DNA of 64,000 nucleotides from Bradyrhizobium sp. (GCF_016219575.1 NZ_JACRMG010000009.1:1224258-1288257); one strand, 5' to 3'; shown: positions 32,831 through 42,674, counted from the stretch's first letter. The notes: generated from the sequence alone by a model not told the origin. Numbers and translations: made by a program.

Positions 32831-33223
32831 ATGCATACAGACTTGCTCAAAGCCCTCCGCCTCGAAAGCTCGGGCGTCCCGATCTACGTGCAACTGCGCG
32901 AGCAGATTTTGCGGCATCTCGGCGGCGGCCTGCTCGCGCCCGGCGAGCAGATGCCGACCATGCGCGAAGTCGCCGTCGCACTGAAGGTCGACCTCAATAC
33001 GGTGCGGCATGCCTATGACGAGCTGGAGCGGCTCGGCGCCATCACGCTGGTGCGCGGGCGCGGCAGCTTCGTCGCCAAGCCGCCGCCCGCCATGGGCGCG
33101 CGGGCGCAACAAGCCCAGACCGACAGTCTGGCAAAACAGGTTCTCGCTACGGCCGCGACGATGGGCATCGATCCCCTCGCCGTTGCCGACCGAATCAAAA
33201 CCCTCGCAAAGCAGAAGGAATAG
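32831..33223 (+). CDS. GntR-family regulator, YtrA subfamily
   Basis: A 130-residue regulator with an N-terminal GntR winged helix (VPIYVQLREQILRHLGGGLL, then TMREVAVALKVDLNTVRHAY and the wing GRGSFVAKPP). Only about 50 residues follow, the short C-terminus of the YtrA group, which usually controls adjacent membrane-protein genes. It lies six bases upstream of the slipin gene, whose ribosome binding site overlaps its end. Autoregulation through the dyad just upstream is likely. Confidence 0.9.
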   Translation: MHTDLLKALRLESSGVPIYVQLREQILRHLGGGLLAPGEQMPTMREVAVALKVDLNTVRHAYDELERLGAITLVRGRGSFVAKPPPAMGARAQQAQTDSLAKQVLATAATMGIDPLAVADRIKTLAKQKE

Positions 33224-33228
33224 TCGTC

Positions 33229-34122
33229 ATGAACAACTATTTTAAAGCAAAGGGTGTCAATCAACCGGCGATCGTCCTCGCAGTCCTCGTTGCAGCCGCC
33301 GCGGCATGGTGCGCATGGCAGGGAGAGCAGAGCGGCGCGCGCAGCTACTATTGGATCGCAGGCGTCCTCGCCGTCATTGCCGCGCTCATTCCGCAATCCC
33401 TGATGATCGCCGACCAGTGGGAACGCGCCGTGGTGCTCCGGCTCGGCAAGCTCACCGCCATCCGCGGCCCCGGCATGTTCGCCATCATCCCCTTCATCGA
33501 CAGCGTGGCGTCCTGGCTCGACCAGCGCATCCAGACCACCGAGATCAACGCCGAGACCGCGCTGAGCAAGGACACCGTGCCGGTCAATATCGACGCCGTG
33601 GTGTTCTGGCAGATCCACGATCCCGAGCGCGCGGCGCTGGAGATCTCCAACTACCGCCAGGCCATCATGCAGGTCGCGCAGACTTCGCTGCGCGAGATCG
33701 TCGGCTCCTCACTGCTGTCGACGCTGCTCGCCGACCGCAAGCAGGGCGACATTCAGTTGCGCGAGGAGATCGGGCGCAAGACCGCCGATTGGGGCATCTC
33801 GGTGCTGTCGGTCGAAATCCGCGACATCGGCGTGCCGCCTGCGCTACAGGATGCCATGAGCCGGCAGGCGCAGGCGGAACGCGAGCGGTTGGCACGCGTG
33901 CTGCTCGGCCAGGCGGAACAGGAGATCGCGCAGAAATTCGTCGAAGCAGCCGAACTCTATGCGCGCAGCCCGGGTGCGCTGCAGCTCCGCGCCATGAACA
34001 TCATCTACGAGACCACCAAGGAGCGCGGCGCCACCATCCTGATCCCGACATCGATGGTCGACGCCATGAACCCAGCCAGCGCACTCGGCGTCGTCGCGGG
34101 CGCAGGGAAAACGCAGGGGTAA
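33229..34122 (+). CDS. SPFH/slipin (stomatin-like) membrane protein
   Basis: A 297-residue band 7 protein with two N-terminal hydrophobic segments (residues 14-32 and 40-60) and then the SPFH domain (DQWERAVVLRLGKLTAIRGP through the VEIRDIGVPPALQDAM region), followed by a helical oligomerisation stretch. Such proteins form membrane microdomain scaffolds and often pair with NfeD proteases, but none is adjacent here. It is co-transcribed with the YtrA-type regulator, with GAAGGAATAG as its ribosome binding site. Confidence 0.9.
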   Translation: MNNYFKAKGVNQPAIVLAVLVAAAAAWCAWQGEQSGARSYYWIAGVLAVIAALIPQSLMIADQWERAVVLRLGKLTAIRGPGMFAIIPFIDSVASWLDQRIQTTEINAETALSKDTVPVNIDAVVFWQIHDPERAALEISNYRQAIMQVAQTSLREIVGSSLLSTLLADRKQGDIQLREEIGRKTADWGISVLSVEIRDIGVPPALQDAMSRQAQAERERLARVLLGQAEQEIAQKFVEAAELYARSPGALQLRAMNIIYETTKERGATILIPTSMVDAMNPASALGVVAGAGKTQG

Positions 34123-34132
34123 ACTCAAAATC

Positions 34133-34166
34133 CTCATCTGAGGAGCGCGCAGAGCGCGTCTCGGCG
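34133..34166. repeat. Partial copy of intergenic repeat family A
   Basis: A 34-bp fragment reading CCTCATCTGAGGAGCGCGCA and then GAGCGCGTCTCG, matching the left end of the elements at 11137 and 42575. The right half is missing. Confidence 0.7.
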
Positions 34167-34216
34167 AGCGTGTCGGCACCCGGATGACGACGGGAAACCA
34201 TGAAGGGGAGGTTGGA

Positions 34217-34750
34217 ATGAGTTCGCAGCGAGTGTCGGGAACCGCCCTGCAACGAACCATTGCCGTCCTGGGCTCGGCGGTTTTCTTCGTGGTCGCCCCA
34301 TGTACGCTGGCGGGGCTCGTTCCATGGTCGATCACGGGTTGGCAACTCCGGCCGCCGTTCCTTGGTCTGGAGCTGACGCGCGGCATCGGCGCGATAATGA
34401 TTCTCGCAGGCGTGCCTGGGCTCGTTGACGCATTTGCGCGTTTCGCGCTGCAGGGTCTCGGCACCCCCGCGCCCATCGCGCCGACAAGGAATCTCGTGGT
34501 GACCGGTCTGTACCGTCATGTGCGCAATCCAATATACGTCGCGGTCGTTGCCATCATCCTGGGTCAAGCGGTGCTGATGGGCGATTGGCGCCTCATCGTC
34601 TACGGCGCGCTGTTGTGGCTCGCCTTCCACGCCTTCGTCGTAGCGTACGAAGAACCCACGCTCGAGCAAACGTTTGGGGGAGAGTACGAGGAGTTCCGCG
34701 CCGCCGTCCCGCGCTGGATACCGCGGATGACCCCATGGCGGCACCATTGA
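34217..34750 (+). CDS. Isoprenylcysteine methyltransferase-like membrane protein
   Basis: A 177-residue integral membrane protein of the ICMT/PEMT methyltransferase fold. The late motif VTGLYRHVRNPIYVAVVAII and the YEEPTLEQTFGGEYEEFRAA tail are characteristic. Bacterial members methylate small lipids or isoprenoids, but the substrate here is unknown. GGGGAGGTTGG precedes the ATG at 34217. It is about 95 bp after the slipin gene and convergent with parC. Confidence 0.88.
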   Translation: MSSQRVSGTALQRTIAVLGSAVFFVVAPCTLAGLVPWSITGWQLRPPFLGLELTRGIGAIMILAGVPGLVDAFARFALQGLGTPAPIAPTRNLVVTGLYRHVRNPIYVAVVAIILGQAVLMGDWRLIVYGALLWLAFHAFVVAYEEPTLEQTFGGEYEEFRAAVPRWIPRMTPWRHH

Positions 34751-34901
34751 TGTCGCCTGCATAGATCCATCGGATGCCAAACCGCGCGATCAATTTGCCT
34801 ACAAATAACTGAACGCTCGCTCCAGAGAGTTGATCGGGATCACGGACGACGATCTCGTGCAACTTCCGCACAAAGCACCCCTCAAGCGGTCTAAGCCGCC
34901 T

Positions 34902-37154
34902 CTACTCCACCCCGCGGTTGAACTTGTTCGACTTTGGCAGGCCATGCGCGAGGCGGCCGGCGTCGGCACGGTTGCCGCGCCAGTCGGACAGCTCCTTCAT
35001 GGTCATGCTCTGCTCGCGGCCGGCGGAGTCCTTCCACACCAGGCCCGCCTTGGCGTCGAACACGGCGATATCAGATAGCCTGCCGCCGGAATATTTTTGC
35101 AGGCGCACGCCGCGGCCGCGCGCCATCTCCGGCACCTGCTCCAGCGGGAACAGCACCATCTTGTGGTTGGTGCCGATCACGGCGACGGTGTCGCCCGCGA
35201 CCGCCGCAATCGCGCAGGCTTCCACGGGCATGTCGACATTCATCACCTGCTTGCCCTTGCGGGTGTTACCGACGCAATCGTCCTCGTTGACGACGAAGCC
35301 CTGCCCGTCGCTGTTGGCGACCAGGAACTTGCGGCCGCCCTTGTTGGCGAACAGCGAGACGATCGAGGCCTCCTGCTCCATGTCGATGAACATGCGGATC
35401 GGCTCGCCATGGCCGCGGCCGCCCGGCAGCTTTGCGACGTCGAGCGAATAGAACTTGCCGTTGGTGGCGAACGCCAGGAGTTTCGAGGTGCTCTCGGCGA
35501 AGAATGCGTGCTCGAGCTTGTCGTCGGTCTTGAACGACAGGCCGGAGAGATCCTCCACATGGCCCTTCATGGTGCGGACCCAGCCCTTCTCGGACACCAC
35601 GACGGTCACCGGCTCGCGCTCGACAAAGGCTTCCTCGATCGCGGCAAGATCGTGCTCGGGCGCGTCGGCAAATGTCGTGCGCCGCTTGCCGAGCGGCGTC
35701 TTCGGCCCGAACATGTCGCGGACCTTGGTGACCTGCTCGCTGACCTTCTTCCACTGCTCGGGCTCGGAGCCCAGCAGCGACTTGACGCCCTTCAATTCAT
35801 TGCGGAGGTTCTTGTCCTCCGTCCTGATCTCCATCTCCTCGAGCTTGCGCAGAGAGCGCAGGCGCATGTTGAGGATGGCGTCGGCCTGCATTTCCGTGAG
35901 CTTGAACGCCTTGATCAGCGCCGGCTTCGGCTCGTCCTCGGTGCGGATGATCTTGATCACCTTGTCGATGTTGAGGTAGGCGATCAGGTAGCCGCCGAGG
36001 ATCTCCAGGCGGTTCTCGATCTGGGCCTTACGGAAGTTGGTGCGGCGCACGAACACGTCGCGCAGATGGTCGAGCCATTCGCGCAGACATTCGGCGAGAC
36101 CCACCACCTTGGGGATCCTGCCCTTGATCAGCACGTTGAGGTTCAGCGAAATGCGGCTTTCGAGCTCGGTGAGCTTGAACAGCGATTCCATCATCAGTTC
36201 CGGATCGACCGTTTTCGCACGCGGCTCGATCACAAGGCGGATGTCCTCCGCCGACTCATCCCTGATGTCGCCGACCAGCGGCAGCTTCTTCTCGTTGAGC
36301 AGCTCGGCGATCTTCTCGATCAGCCGCGACTTCTGCACCAGCCACGGAATTTCCGTGACGACGATGACCCAGGTGCCGCGGGCGCCCTCCTCCTGCTTCC
36401 ACCTCGCGCGGGTGCGGAACGAGCCGCGCCCGGTGACGTAGGCCTCGGTGATCGCATCCTTGGAATCGACGACGACGCCGCCGGTCGGAAAATCCGGGCC
36501 CTTGACCCATTTCAGGAGCGACTTCGACTTGGCCTCGGGTTTCTCGATCAGGTGCAGCGCGGCATCGCAAAGCTCGGCGGCGTTGTGCGGCGGGATTGCG
36601 GTCGCCATGCCGACCGCGATGCCCTGCGCGCCATTGGCGAGCAGGTTCGGGAAGCCGCCGGGCAGCACTGCCGGCTCCTTCGACTTGCCGTCGTAGTTGG
36701 GACGGAATTCGACGCCGTCCTCGTCGATGCCTTCGAGCAGAAGTCGCGCGACTTCGGTCATGCGCGCTTCGGTGTAGCGGTAGGCGGCGGGGTTATCGCC
36801 GTCGATGTTGCCAAAGTTGCCCTGGCCGTCGACCAGCGGGTAGCGCGAGTTGAAATCCTGCGCGAGGCGCACCATGGCGTCGTAGATCGCCTGGTCGCCA
36901 TGCGGATGGAACGAACCCATCACGTCGCCGACGATCTTGGCGGATTTCGTGAACGCGGCGTTGGGGTCGAGCCGCAGCAGGCGCATGCCGTAGAGGATGC
37001 GCCGGTGTACCGGCTTGAGGCCGTCGCGGGCGTCCGGCAGCGCGCGGTGCATGATGGTCGAGAGCGCATAGGCGAGATAGCGCTCTTCCAGCGCATCGCG
37101 CAGCATGACCTCGTGGACCTCGGCCGGTTCCGGCGGAGTGACTTGCTTTCCCAT
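34902..37154 (-). CDS. parC: DNA topoisomerase IV subunit A
   Basis: The 750-residue breakage-reunion subunit that decatenates chromosomes with ParE. The catalytic Tyr127 is in [14 protein letters not shown]. The quinolone-determining helix reads [12 protein letters not shown], with Gln88 where E. coli ParC has Ser80. The C-terminal pinwheel runs from about residue 490. It is a single gene in this stretch, 72 bp after recO in the same direction. Confidence 0.96.
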   Translation of the reverse strand: MGKQVTPPEPAEVHEVMLRDALEERYLAYALSTIMHRALPDARDGLKPVHRRILYGMRLLRLDPNAAFTKSAKIVGDVMGSFHPHGDQAIYDAMVRLAQDFNSRYPLVDGQGNFGNIDGDNPAAYRYTEARMTEVARLLLEGIDEDGVEFRPNYDGKSKEPAVLPGGFPNLLANGAQGIAVGMATAIPPHNAAELCDAALHLIEKPEAKSKSLLKWVKGPDFPTGGVVVDSKDAITEAYVTGRGSFRTRARWKQEEGARGTWVIVVTEIPWLVQKSRLIEKIAELLNEKKLPLVGDIRDESAEDIRLVIEPRAKTVDPELMMESLFKLTELESRISLNLNVLIKGRIPKVVGLAECLREWLDHLRDVFVRRTNFRKAQIENRLEILGGYLIAYLNIDKVIKIIRTEDEPKPALIKAFKLTEMQADAILNMRLRSLRKLEEMEIRTEDKNLRNELKGVKSLLGSEPEQWKKVSEQVTKVRDMFGPKTPLGKRRTTFADAPEHDLAAIEEAFVEREPVTVVVSEKGWVRTMKGHVEDLSGLSFKTDDKLEHAFFAESTSKLLAFATNGKFYSLDVAKLPGGRGHGEPIRMFIDMEQEASIVSLFANKGGRKFLVANSDGQGFVVNEDDCVGNTRKGKQVMNVDMPVEACAIAAVAGDTVAVIGTNHKMVLFPLEQVPEMARGRGVRLQKYSGGRLSDIAVFDAKAGLVWKDSAGREQSMTMKELSDWRGNRADAGRLAHGLPKSNKFNRGVE

Positions 37155-37226
37155 GGGTGCCGTTCTGGATTTTTGGTGGTCGAATCGGTTGCGAATCAGC
37201 AGCCCAATCTAGGCCGCACAAGGGCG

Positions 37227-37982
37227 CTACGGAACCGCGGAGGCCGCCCGCGCCCGATATTTCAGCACCGCGTTGATGAAGCCCTCGCGGGCGTCGGAAT
37301 GGCCCTGCCCGCGCGGCTCCAGCACGTGGCGGAGCAGGAACAGGCCGGTGAGCCGGAAACCGTCCTGGATATCCTCGTCGGTGAAGCCGGCCGCAGCCGC
37401 CTCGCCCTCACGCAGGAAGGCCGGCAGCCGCAACAGGCGGTCGCGCCATGGCTCGCCGGCGCTGCGCGACACCGCGCCGCCGGATTTCGGCGAGACATAG
37501 ATCAGTTCGTCGGTCTCGCCGGTGGCCGCACAGTTCGACAGGTCGAGCCCGAAGCCGAGCTCGGCGAGCATGGCGAGCTCGAAGCGCACCACATGCGCGG
37601 CCGCGCCGACGGCATCCTCGAAATCGTCCAGCGTCTGCCCGAGCATTTCGTAGATGTCTTCATGCGGGTCGCGCTCGGGCAGCAGGCGCACCAGCGCCGC
37701 CAGATGCGTCACGCCGTAGACCGCATGCGAGGATGCCAGCAGCGAGCCGGCGCGCAGCTCCGTGCCCTCGATCGTGTAGGTGCCGAGATGCTCGTCGAGC
37801 CGCGCCCGCCACACCGCGCGCACGCCGTTGCCGGGCTGCAGCAGCGGCCGCATCCGCGAGCCGGCGCCGCCGCGCACCAAGCCAAGGTGCCGGCCGTGCT
37901 CGCGCGTCATCAGCTCGGCGATGGCGGAAGATTCGCCATGCCGCCGCACGCCCAGCACGATGCCTTCGTCGGTCCATTCCAT
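37227..37982 (-). CDS. recO: DNA repair protein RecO
   Basis: A 251-residue RecO that anneals single strands and loads RecA with RecR. The N-terminal OB fold begins [19 protein letters not shown], and the helical C-terminal part contains the [20 protein letters not shown] region. The ATG at 37982 is used; ten more codons are open upstream but fall into repeat sequence. Beyond the family-B repeat it is downstream of a small membrane protein gene and era. Confidence 0.94.
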   Translation of the reverse strand: MEWTDEGIVLGVRRHGESSAIAELMTREHGRHLGLVRGGAGSRMRPLLQPGNGVRAVWRARLDEHLGTYTIEGTELRAGSLLASSHAVYGVTHLAALVRLLPERDPHEDIYEMLGQTLDDFEDAVGAAAHVVRFELAMLAELGFGLDLSNCAATGETDELIYVSPKSGGAVSRSAGEPWRDRLLRLPAFLREGEAAAAGFTDEDIQDGFRLTGLFLLRHVLEPRGQGHSDAREGFINAVLKYRARAASAVP

Positions 37983-37999
37983 GTTGCAAAGCGTAGCAT

Positions 38000-38099
38000 G
38001 TAGGGTGGGCAAAGCGTAGCGTGCCCACCTTCACGATCAACAGAAGCAGCGACTTTGTGGAGGCGGGCACGGCGCGTGCCGCGCCTTTGCCCACCCTAC
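38000..38099. repeat. Intergenic palindromic repeat, family B (copy 1)
   Basis: A 100-bp element beginning GTAGGGTGGGCAAAGCGTAG and ending GCGCCTTTGCCCACCCTAC. Inner arms are GCGTGCCCACC and GCGGGCACGGCGC. A close copy is at 47250-47336. It starts 18 bp upstream of the recO start codon, so it lies in the recO leader. Confidence 0.88.
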
Positions 38100-38105
38100 G
38101 CATCC

Positions 38106-38486
38106 TTACGCATCGAACCAGTCCCTGGCATCGCCCGTGAACGACAGATAGAGGCCCACGGCCGTCATCGCGCAGGAAACGGTGTCGACGAACACGTCGA
38201 ATTGCATGCCGCGCTCGCCGATCACCTGCGCCAGCGAGACCAGGGACAGCACCAGCGCGCCCATCAGCGCCCAGCGCGGCCAGCTCTTCTTGCGGCGCGC
38301 GGCGAGCCAGACGCACCAGAACAGCAAGAGCAGCAGCGCCAGCGCCGTCAGCGTGGCGCCGTTGACCATCTGCTCGCTCATGCGCGCGCTCGGCGTGCGG
38401 TCCTGGAACGCGACCGAAAGCGCATCCAGCACCAGCGACGCATAGAGCAGGACTTCGAACCACCAGACGTTCTTCGGGATGTTCAT
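38106..38486 (-). CDS. Four-helix membrane protein, unknown function
   Basis: A 126-residue protein starting MNIPKNVWWFEVLLYASLVL with four predicted membrane helices. I do not recognise a family. It lies between era and recO in the same direction, 74 bp after the era stop, in a position that is occupied by a small membrane protein in related genomes as far as I recall. No good ribosome binding site is visible. Confidence 0.75.
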   Translation of the reverse strand: MNIPKNVWWFEVLLYASLVLDALSVAFQDRTPSARMSEQMVNGATLTALALLLLLFWCVWLAARRKKSWPRWALMGALVLSLVSLAQVIGERGMQFDVFVDTVSCAMTAVGLYLSFTGDARDWFDA

Positions 38487-38513
38487 GGCGAACTCGGTTA
38501 GTCCTTCTTCTTG

Positions 38514-38559
38514 GGCATGTTCTTTTCCGAGAACCGGTTCCCACTTTTCGGGATCATGC
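38514..38559. repeat. Short intergenic repeat with ACCGGTTCCCACTT core (family G)
   Basis: A 46-bp palindrome: GCATGTTCTTTTCCGAGAAC at the left pairs with TTTTCGGGATCATGC at the right around ACCGGTTCCCAC. It ends two bases before the era stop codon. Related elements lie at 41110, 48974 and 62309. Confidence 0.8.
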
Positions 38560-38560
38560 C

Positions 38561-39487
38561 CTATTCCTTGGGGAACTCGAGTCCCATTTCGCGGTAGCGG
38601 TCGGGATCGTCGCCCCAGTCCTCGCGCACCTTCACGAACAGGAAGAGATGCACGGGGTGGCCGACGATCTCGGCGATCTCCTTGCGCGCCGCCGCCCCGA
38701 TCGACTTGATGGTGGCGCCGCCCTTGCCCAGCACGATCTTGCGCTGGCTTTCGCGCTCGACGAAGATCGTCTGCTCGATGCGCACCGAATTGTCCTTGCG
38801 CTCGGTCCAAGTGTCGGTCTCGACCGTCGACTGGTACGGCAGCTCCTGATGCAGCTGCTCGAATATCTTTTCCCGCGTAATCTCGGCGGCGAGATGGCGC
38901 ATCGGCGCCACCGTCATCTGGTCCTCGGGATAGAAGAACGGCCCCGCCGGCAGCGCCGAGGCAAGCGCCTTGCGCAGGTCGGCGATGCCGTCGCCGGACA
39001 GCGCCGAGATCATGAAGGTGTGATCAAACTTCATGCGGTCGTTGGCGGCCTTGGCCAGCGCCAGCAGCTTCTCGCGCGCCACGAGGTCGATCTTGTTGAT
39101 CACCAGCATCTTGGGATGCGGCACGTTGGCGAGCTTCTCGAAGATCGCCTCCGCCTCGGCATCGAGCCCGAGCTTGGCGTCGAGCAGCACGCAGACGAGG
39201 TCGGCATCGTGCGCGCCGGTCCAGGCGGTGATGACCATGGCGCGGTCGAGCCGCCGCTTCGGAGCGAAGATGCCGGGCGTGTCGACCAGGATGATCTGCG
39301 CGTTGCCCTCGATGACAATGCCGCGGATCAGCGCGCGCGTGGTCTGCACCTTGCGCGACACGATGGTCACCTTCTCGCCGACCAGCGCGTTGACCAGCGT
39401 CGACTTGCCGACATTGGGCGCGCCGATCAGGGCGACGAAGCCGCAGCGCGTCGCGGCCGGCGTCGCCGTCGTTTCTTCAGCCTTCAT
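38561..39487 (-). CDS. era: GTPase Era
   Basis: A 308-residue GTPase that binds 16S rRNA during 30S maturation. The N-terminal G domain shows GAPNVGKS (G1), DTPGIFAP (G3) and NKID (G4). The C-terminal KH domain contains VLGKGGATIKSIGAAARKEI. It overlaps the 3' end of rnc by 11 bp, a conserved arrangement that joins RNase III processing to ribosome assembly. Confidence 0.97.
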   Translation of the reverse strand: MKAEETTATPAATRCGFVALIGAPNVGKSTLVNALVGEKVTIVSRKVQTTRALIRGIVIEGNAQIILVDTPGIFAPKRRLDRAMVITAWTGAHDADLVCVLLDAKLGLDAEAEAIFEKLANVPHPKMLVINKIDLVAREKLLALAKAANDRMKFDHTFMISALSGDGIADLRKALASALPAGPFFYPEDQMTVAPMRHLAAEITREKIFEQLHQELPYQSTVETDTWTERKDNSVRIEQTIFVERESQRKIVLGKGGATIKSIGAAARKEIAEIVGHPVHLFLFVKVREDWGDDPDRYREMGLEFPKE

Positions 39488-40313
39488 ATTTGCCGCCGAC
39501 TTCGCGCGCGAGCATCGCCAGCGCCGCGTTCTTTTCCGCCGCGCGCTTGTTGCCGCCGACGCCTTCCGCCGGCTCCAGCCCCGGCAGGCTGACCGCGACG
39601 CGGAAGTGCGGATCGTGGTGCGGCCCGGTGCGTTCGATCTCGCGATAGACCGGGGTCGGCAGCCCCCTGGATTGCGCCCATTCCTGCAGCGCGGTCTTGG
39701 CGTCGCGCATCGGACGACGGTTCTTGTGCATCCGCTCGGTCCAGTGGCGTTCGACGAAGGCGGCCGCCGCCGGATAGCCGCCGTCGAGATAGATCGCGCC
39801 GATCACGGCCTCGCAGATGTCGCCGAGCACGGACTCGCGCAAGCGGGCGGCGGCCGCGGAATTGCCGACAGCGCCGAGCTTGATGTCCTCGCCGAGCCCG
39901 AGCGATCTTGCCACCTCCGCGCAGGTCTCCCGGCGCACGAGGTCGGCGAGGCGCTTGGACAGCTCGCCCTCGTCGGCCTTCGGAAACGCCTTGTAGAGCA
40001 TGTCGGAGATGACGAGGCCGAGCACGTGATCGCCGAGAAATTCCATGCGCTGGTAGCTGTCGGCGCGGTTGCGCTTGGCCTGGCTGAGCGCCGACACATG
40101 CGTCAGCGCCGTGACGAGGCCGGCGCGCTTGGCGAACTTGTGCCCGATGCGGGTCTCGATCGAATTCAGCGCCGCCGTCTTGCGGGCCCCGGCCCCCTGC
40201 TTCTTCTTCCGCGCAGCCTCCCTGGTGGGCGCAGAATCCGGCGCGGCGTCGGACTGCTGGCTTGCGTCGCCGGATCTGGCCGGTTTCTGGATGACGGGGG
40301 TGTCGTCGTTCAT
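39477..40313 (-). CDS. rnc: Ribonuclease III
   Basis: A 278-residue double-strand-specific RNase that processes rRNA and mRNA. The catalytic signature QRMEFLGDHVLGLVI and the dsRNA-binding domain (TALQEWAQSRGLPTPVYREI to the AEKNAALAMLA end) are intact. A basic, low-complexity N-terminal extension of about 50 residues (containing TREAARKKKQGAGARKTAAL) precedes the fold and is longer than in most relatives. The ATG at 40313 overlaps the lepB stop by four bases. Confidence 0.95.
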   Translation of the reverse strand: MNDDTPVIQKPARSGDASQQSDAAPDSAPTREAARKKKQGAGARKTAALNSIETRIGHKFAKRAGLVTALTHVSALSQAKRNRADSYQRMEFLGDHVLGLVISDMLYKAFPKADEGELSKRLADLVRRETCAEVARSLGLGEDIKLGAVGNSAAAARLRESVLGDICEAVIGAIYLDGGYPAAAAFVERHWTERMHKNRRPMRDAKTALQEWAQSRGLPTPVYREIERTGPHHDPHFRVAVSLPGLEPAEGVGGNKRAAEKNAALAMLAREVGGKYEG

Positions 40314-41068
40314 CGCACGATGGTGAAGAGGCGATTCCAGCGCACGGCCGTCGGCCAGCGCCAGAACATCCAGGCGTGTTCGCCCTCGGCAATCGAGAAG
40401 AAGATCATCTGGGCGCGGCCGATGATGTTCTGGTACGGCACGTATCCGACCGCCGACAGCACGCGGCTGTCGGTCGAGTTGTCGCGGTTGTCGCCCATCA
40501 TGAAGAAATGGCCGGCCGGGACGGTGTAGACATTGGTGTTGTCGTAGAAGCCGACATCGACGCAATCGAGCGTCTCATAGCTGACGCCGTTCGGAAGCGT
40601 CTCCCTCCAGCGCTTGACGCGCGCGTTGGCGTCGGAGCCGCAGGGGTCTTCGCCGACGAAATCGGAAAGCCGCTCGCGCTTGACCGGCATGTCGTTGATG
40701 TAGAGCAGCCCCTCCTTCATCTGGACGCGGTCGCCGGGCAGCCCGATCACGCGCTTGATGTAGTCGGTGGAATCGTCCTTCGGCAGGCGGAATACGACGA
40801 TGTCGCCGCGGGCGGGATCGGAGCCAAAGATGCGGCCGGAGAACAGCGGCGGCGACAGCGGGATCGAGTAGTGGCTGTAGCCGTAGGAATATTTCGAGAC
40901 GAACAAATAGTCGCCGACCAGAAGCGTCGCCTTCATCGACCCGGAGGGGATGTTGAAGGGCTGGAACAGGAAGGTGCGGATCACCAGCGCGATCAGCAGG
41001 GCATGGATGACGACGCGGACGGTTTCACCAAATCCGCTCTCTGATTTAGTCCCTGAAGTCACGCTCAT
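40310..41068 (-). CDS. lepB: Signal peptidase I
   Basis: A 252-residue membrane protease that cleaves Sec and Tat signal peptides in the periplasm. One N-terminal membrane helix (residues 18-36) leads to the catalytic Ser44 in NIPSGSMKATLL, and the general base Lys105 is in DYIKRVIGLPGDRV. The conserved GDNRDNSTDSR follows. It is coupled to rnc by a four-base overlap. Confidence 0.96.
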   Translation of the reverse strand: MSVTSGTKSESGFGETVRVVIHALLIALVIRTFLFQPFNIPSGSMKATLLVGDYLFVSKYSYGYSHYSIPLSPPLFSGRIFGSDPARGDIVVFRLPKDDSTDYIKRVIGLPGDRVQMKEGLLYINDMPVKRERLSDFVGEDPCGSDANARVKRWRETLPNGVSYETLDCVDVGFYDNTNVYTVPAGHFFMMGDNRDNSTDSRVLSAVGYVPYQNIIGRAQMIFFSIAEGEHAWMFWRWPTAVRWNRLFTIVR

Positions 41069-41109
41069 CGCTTTCCCAATTTCCGCACGCGGGAGCCCCG
41101 CGCGGTGGC

Positions 41110-41163
41110 AGAGCGTTTTCCTTGAGCGAATCGGTTACCCGTCCCGCTCGAAGAAAATGCTCT
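41110..41163. repeat. Short intergenic repeat, family G-like
   Basis: A 54-bp element with outer arms AGAGCGTTTTC and AAAATGCTCT around a CGAATCGGTTACCCGTCC core. It lies in the gap between lepB and acpS. The core resembles, but does not equal, the CCGGTNCCCACTT of the other family G elements. Confidence 0.65.
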
Positions 41164-41355
41164 CTATTTCTGTTGTTGAGAACGCTTTCCGGCGCAAACC
41201 GGAACCGCTCCTCGCTCGACCTGATAACCCTGCGGCGTTTTAGACGGTTGTTCGCAGACGCGCAATCAAGGCTGCGAATAAAACTACGCAAATCATTGAT
41301 ATTACAATGACTTTTAGTTTTGCCCTTGCCTGGATGCGATTCCGACCGGAAGGCC

Positions 41356-41775
41356 TCAGGATTTGCCGGGGGCGACGGCCGAAATTATGACAAAGGCCTG
41401 CGCGAGCGGCCAATCGTCGGTGATGGAGAGGTCGATCCGGGCTTCCAGCCCTTCCGGCGTCAGGGCCTGCAGACGGGCCAGCGCGCCGCCCGTCAGCTGC
41501 ACGGTCGGCCGGCCGCCTGGCAGGTTCACCACCCCCATGTCGCGCCACCACACCCCGCGCCGAATCCCGGTTCCCAGCGCCTTGGAACAGGCCTCCTTGG
41601 CGGCAAAGCGCTTGGCATAGGTGGCAACCACCATCTTCTCGCTCTTGGCGCGCCGCTCGGCCCTGGCGCGCTCGGCGTCGGTGAAGATGCGGTCGAGAAA
41701 GCGGTCGCCATGGCGCTCGATCACCTTGGCGACCCGGGTGATGTCGATCAGGTCGGAGCCGATTCCGATGATCAT
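41356..41775 (-). CDS. acpS: Holo-[acyl-carrier-protein] synthase
   Basis: Transfers 4'-phosphopantetheine from CoA to apo-ACP, activating fatty acid synthesis. The 139-residue protein starts [15 protein letters not shown], with the metal-binding Asp in that motif, and contains the catalytic [17 protein letters not shown] segment. Its start overlaps the pdxJ stop by four bases. Confidence 0.96.
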   Translation of the reverse strand: MIIGIGSDLIDITRVAKVIERHGDRFLDRIFTDAERARAERRAKSEKMVVATYAKRFAAKEACSKALGTGIRRGVWWRDMGVVNLPGGRPTVQLTGGALARLQALTPEGLEARIDLSITDDWPLAQAFVIISAVAPGKS

Positions 41776-42539
41776 GCCGCGCCTTCCGCCTTCTGCCGCC
41801 CCCGCGCCATCGCAGCACGCATCTGGCGGACGGTCTCGCCGATGCCGACGAAGATGGCCTCGCCGATCATGTAATAGCCGATGTTGAGCTCGACGATCTC
41901 GGGCAGCGCGGCGATGGTCTCGGCGGTCGCATAGTCGAGCCCGTGGCCGGCATGCACCTCGAGCCCCGCGGCGCGCGCCAGTTTCGCACCGGCCACGATG
42001 CGCTGCCATTCGGCACCGGCCCTGGCGGTGTGGCCGTCGACGACGGCGTCGCACCAGGCGCCGGTGTGGATCTCGATCACGGGCGCGCGCAGCTTCGCCG
42101 CCATCTCGATCTGGCGCGGATCGGCGGCAATGAACAGCGAGACCCGGATGCCGGCATCGTTGAGCCTGGCGATGAAGGGCTGCAGCACATTGTGCTGGCC
42201 GGCGACGTCGAGCCCGCCCTCGGTGGTGAGTTCCTCGCGCCGCTCCGGCACCAGGCATACTGCGTGCGGCTTGGTCGCGAGCGAAATCCGCAGCATGTCG
42301 TCGGTCGCCGCCATCTCGAAATTCAGCGGTTTCGAGATTTCGGCCTTCAGCCGCGTCATGTCCTCGTCGCGGATATGGCGGCGGTCCTCGCGCAGATGGG
42401 CTGTGATGCCGTCGGCGCCGGCCTCGATGGCGGCTAGCGCCGCGCGCACGGGATCGGGACGCTGCCCCCCGCGCGCATTGCGCAGGGTGGCGACGTGATC
42501 GACATTGACGCCGAGGCGCAGCGGCGGAGGTTTGGGCAT
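41772..42539 (-). CDS. pdxJ: Pyridoxine 5'-phosphate synthase
   Basis: Condenses 1-deoxyxylulose 5-phosphate with aminoacetone phosphate to make pyridoxine phosphate. The 255-residue TIM barrel begins [19 protein letters not shown] and contains the catalytic REDRRHIRD and HTGAWCDA and GHGLDY motifs. It forms a coupled pair with acpS. A family-A repeat separates it from rsh. Confidence 0.97.
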   Translation of the reverse strand: MPKPPPLRLGVNVDHVATLRNARGGQRPDPVRAALAAIEAGADGITAHLREDRRHIRDEDMTRLKAEISKPLNFEMAATDDMLRISLATKPHAVCLVPERREELTTEGGLDVAGQHNVLQPFIARLNDAGIRVSLFIAADPRQIEMAAKLRAPVIEIHTGAWCDAVVDGHTARAGAEWQRIVAGAKLARAAGLEVHAGHGLDYATAETIAALPEIVELNIGYYMIGEAIFVGIGETVRQMRAAMARGRQKAEGAA

Positions 42540-42574
42540 CGTTTCAACTCGTAGACTAATCCGGTGGACGACCC

Positions 42575-42674
42575 CTCATCCTGAGGAGCGCGGAACGCGC
42601 GTCTCGAAGGATGCGGGCCCCAATGTGACCTCATGGTTCGAGACGGCGCAAGGGCGCCTCCTCACCATGAGGGT
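42575..42674. repeat. Intergenic palindromic repeat, family A (copy 2)
   Basis: A 100-bp element between rsh and pdxJ. It shares TCATCCTGAGGAGC, GTCTCGAAGGATG, GTTCGAGACGGCGCAAG and CCTCCTCACCATGAGGGT with the copy at 11137-11235, while the centre (about 25 bp) differs. Confidence 0.87.

Noticed and set aside
35097..38003. Open frame of 968 codons on the plus strand across parC and recO
   Set aside because: It is antisense to two complete genes, is arginine- and leucine-heavy, and has no recognisable domain.
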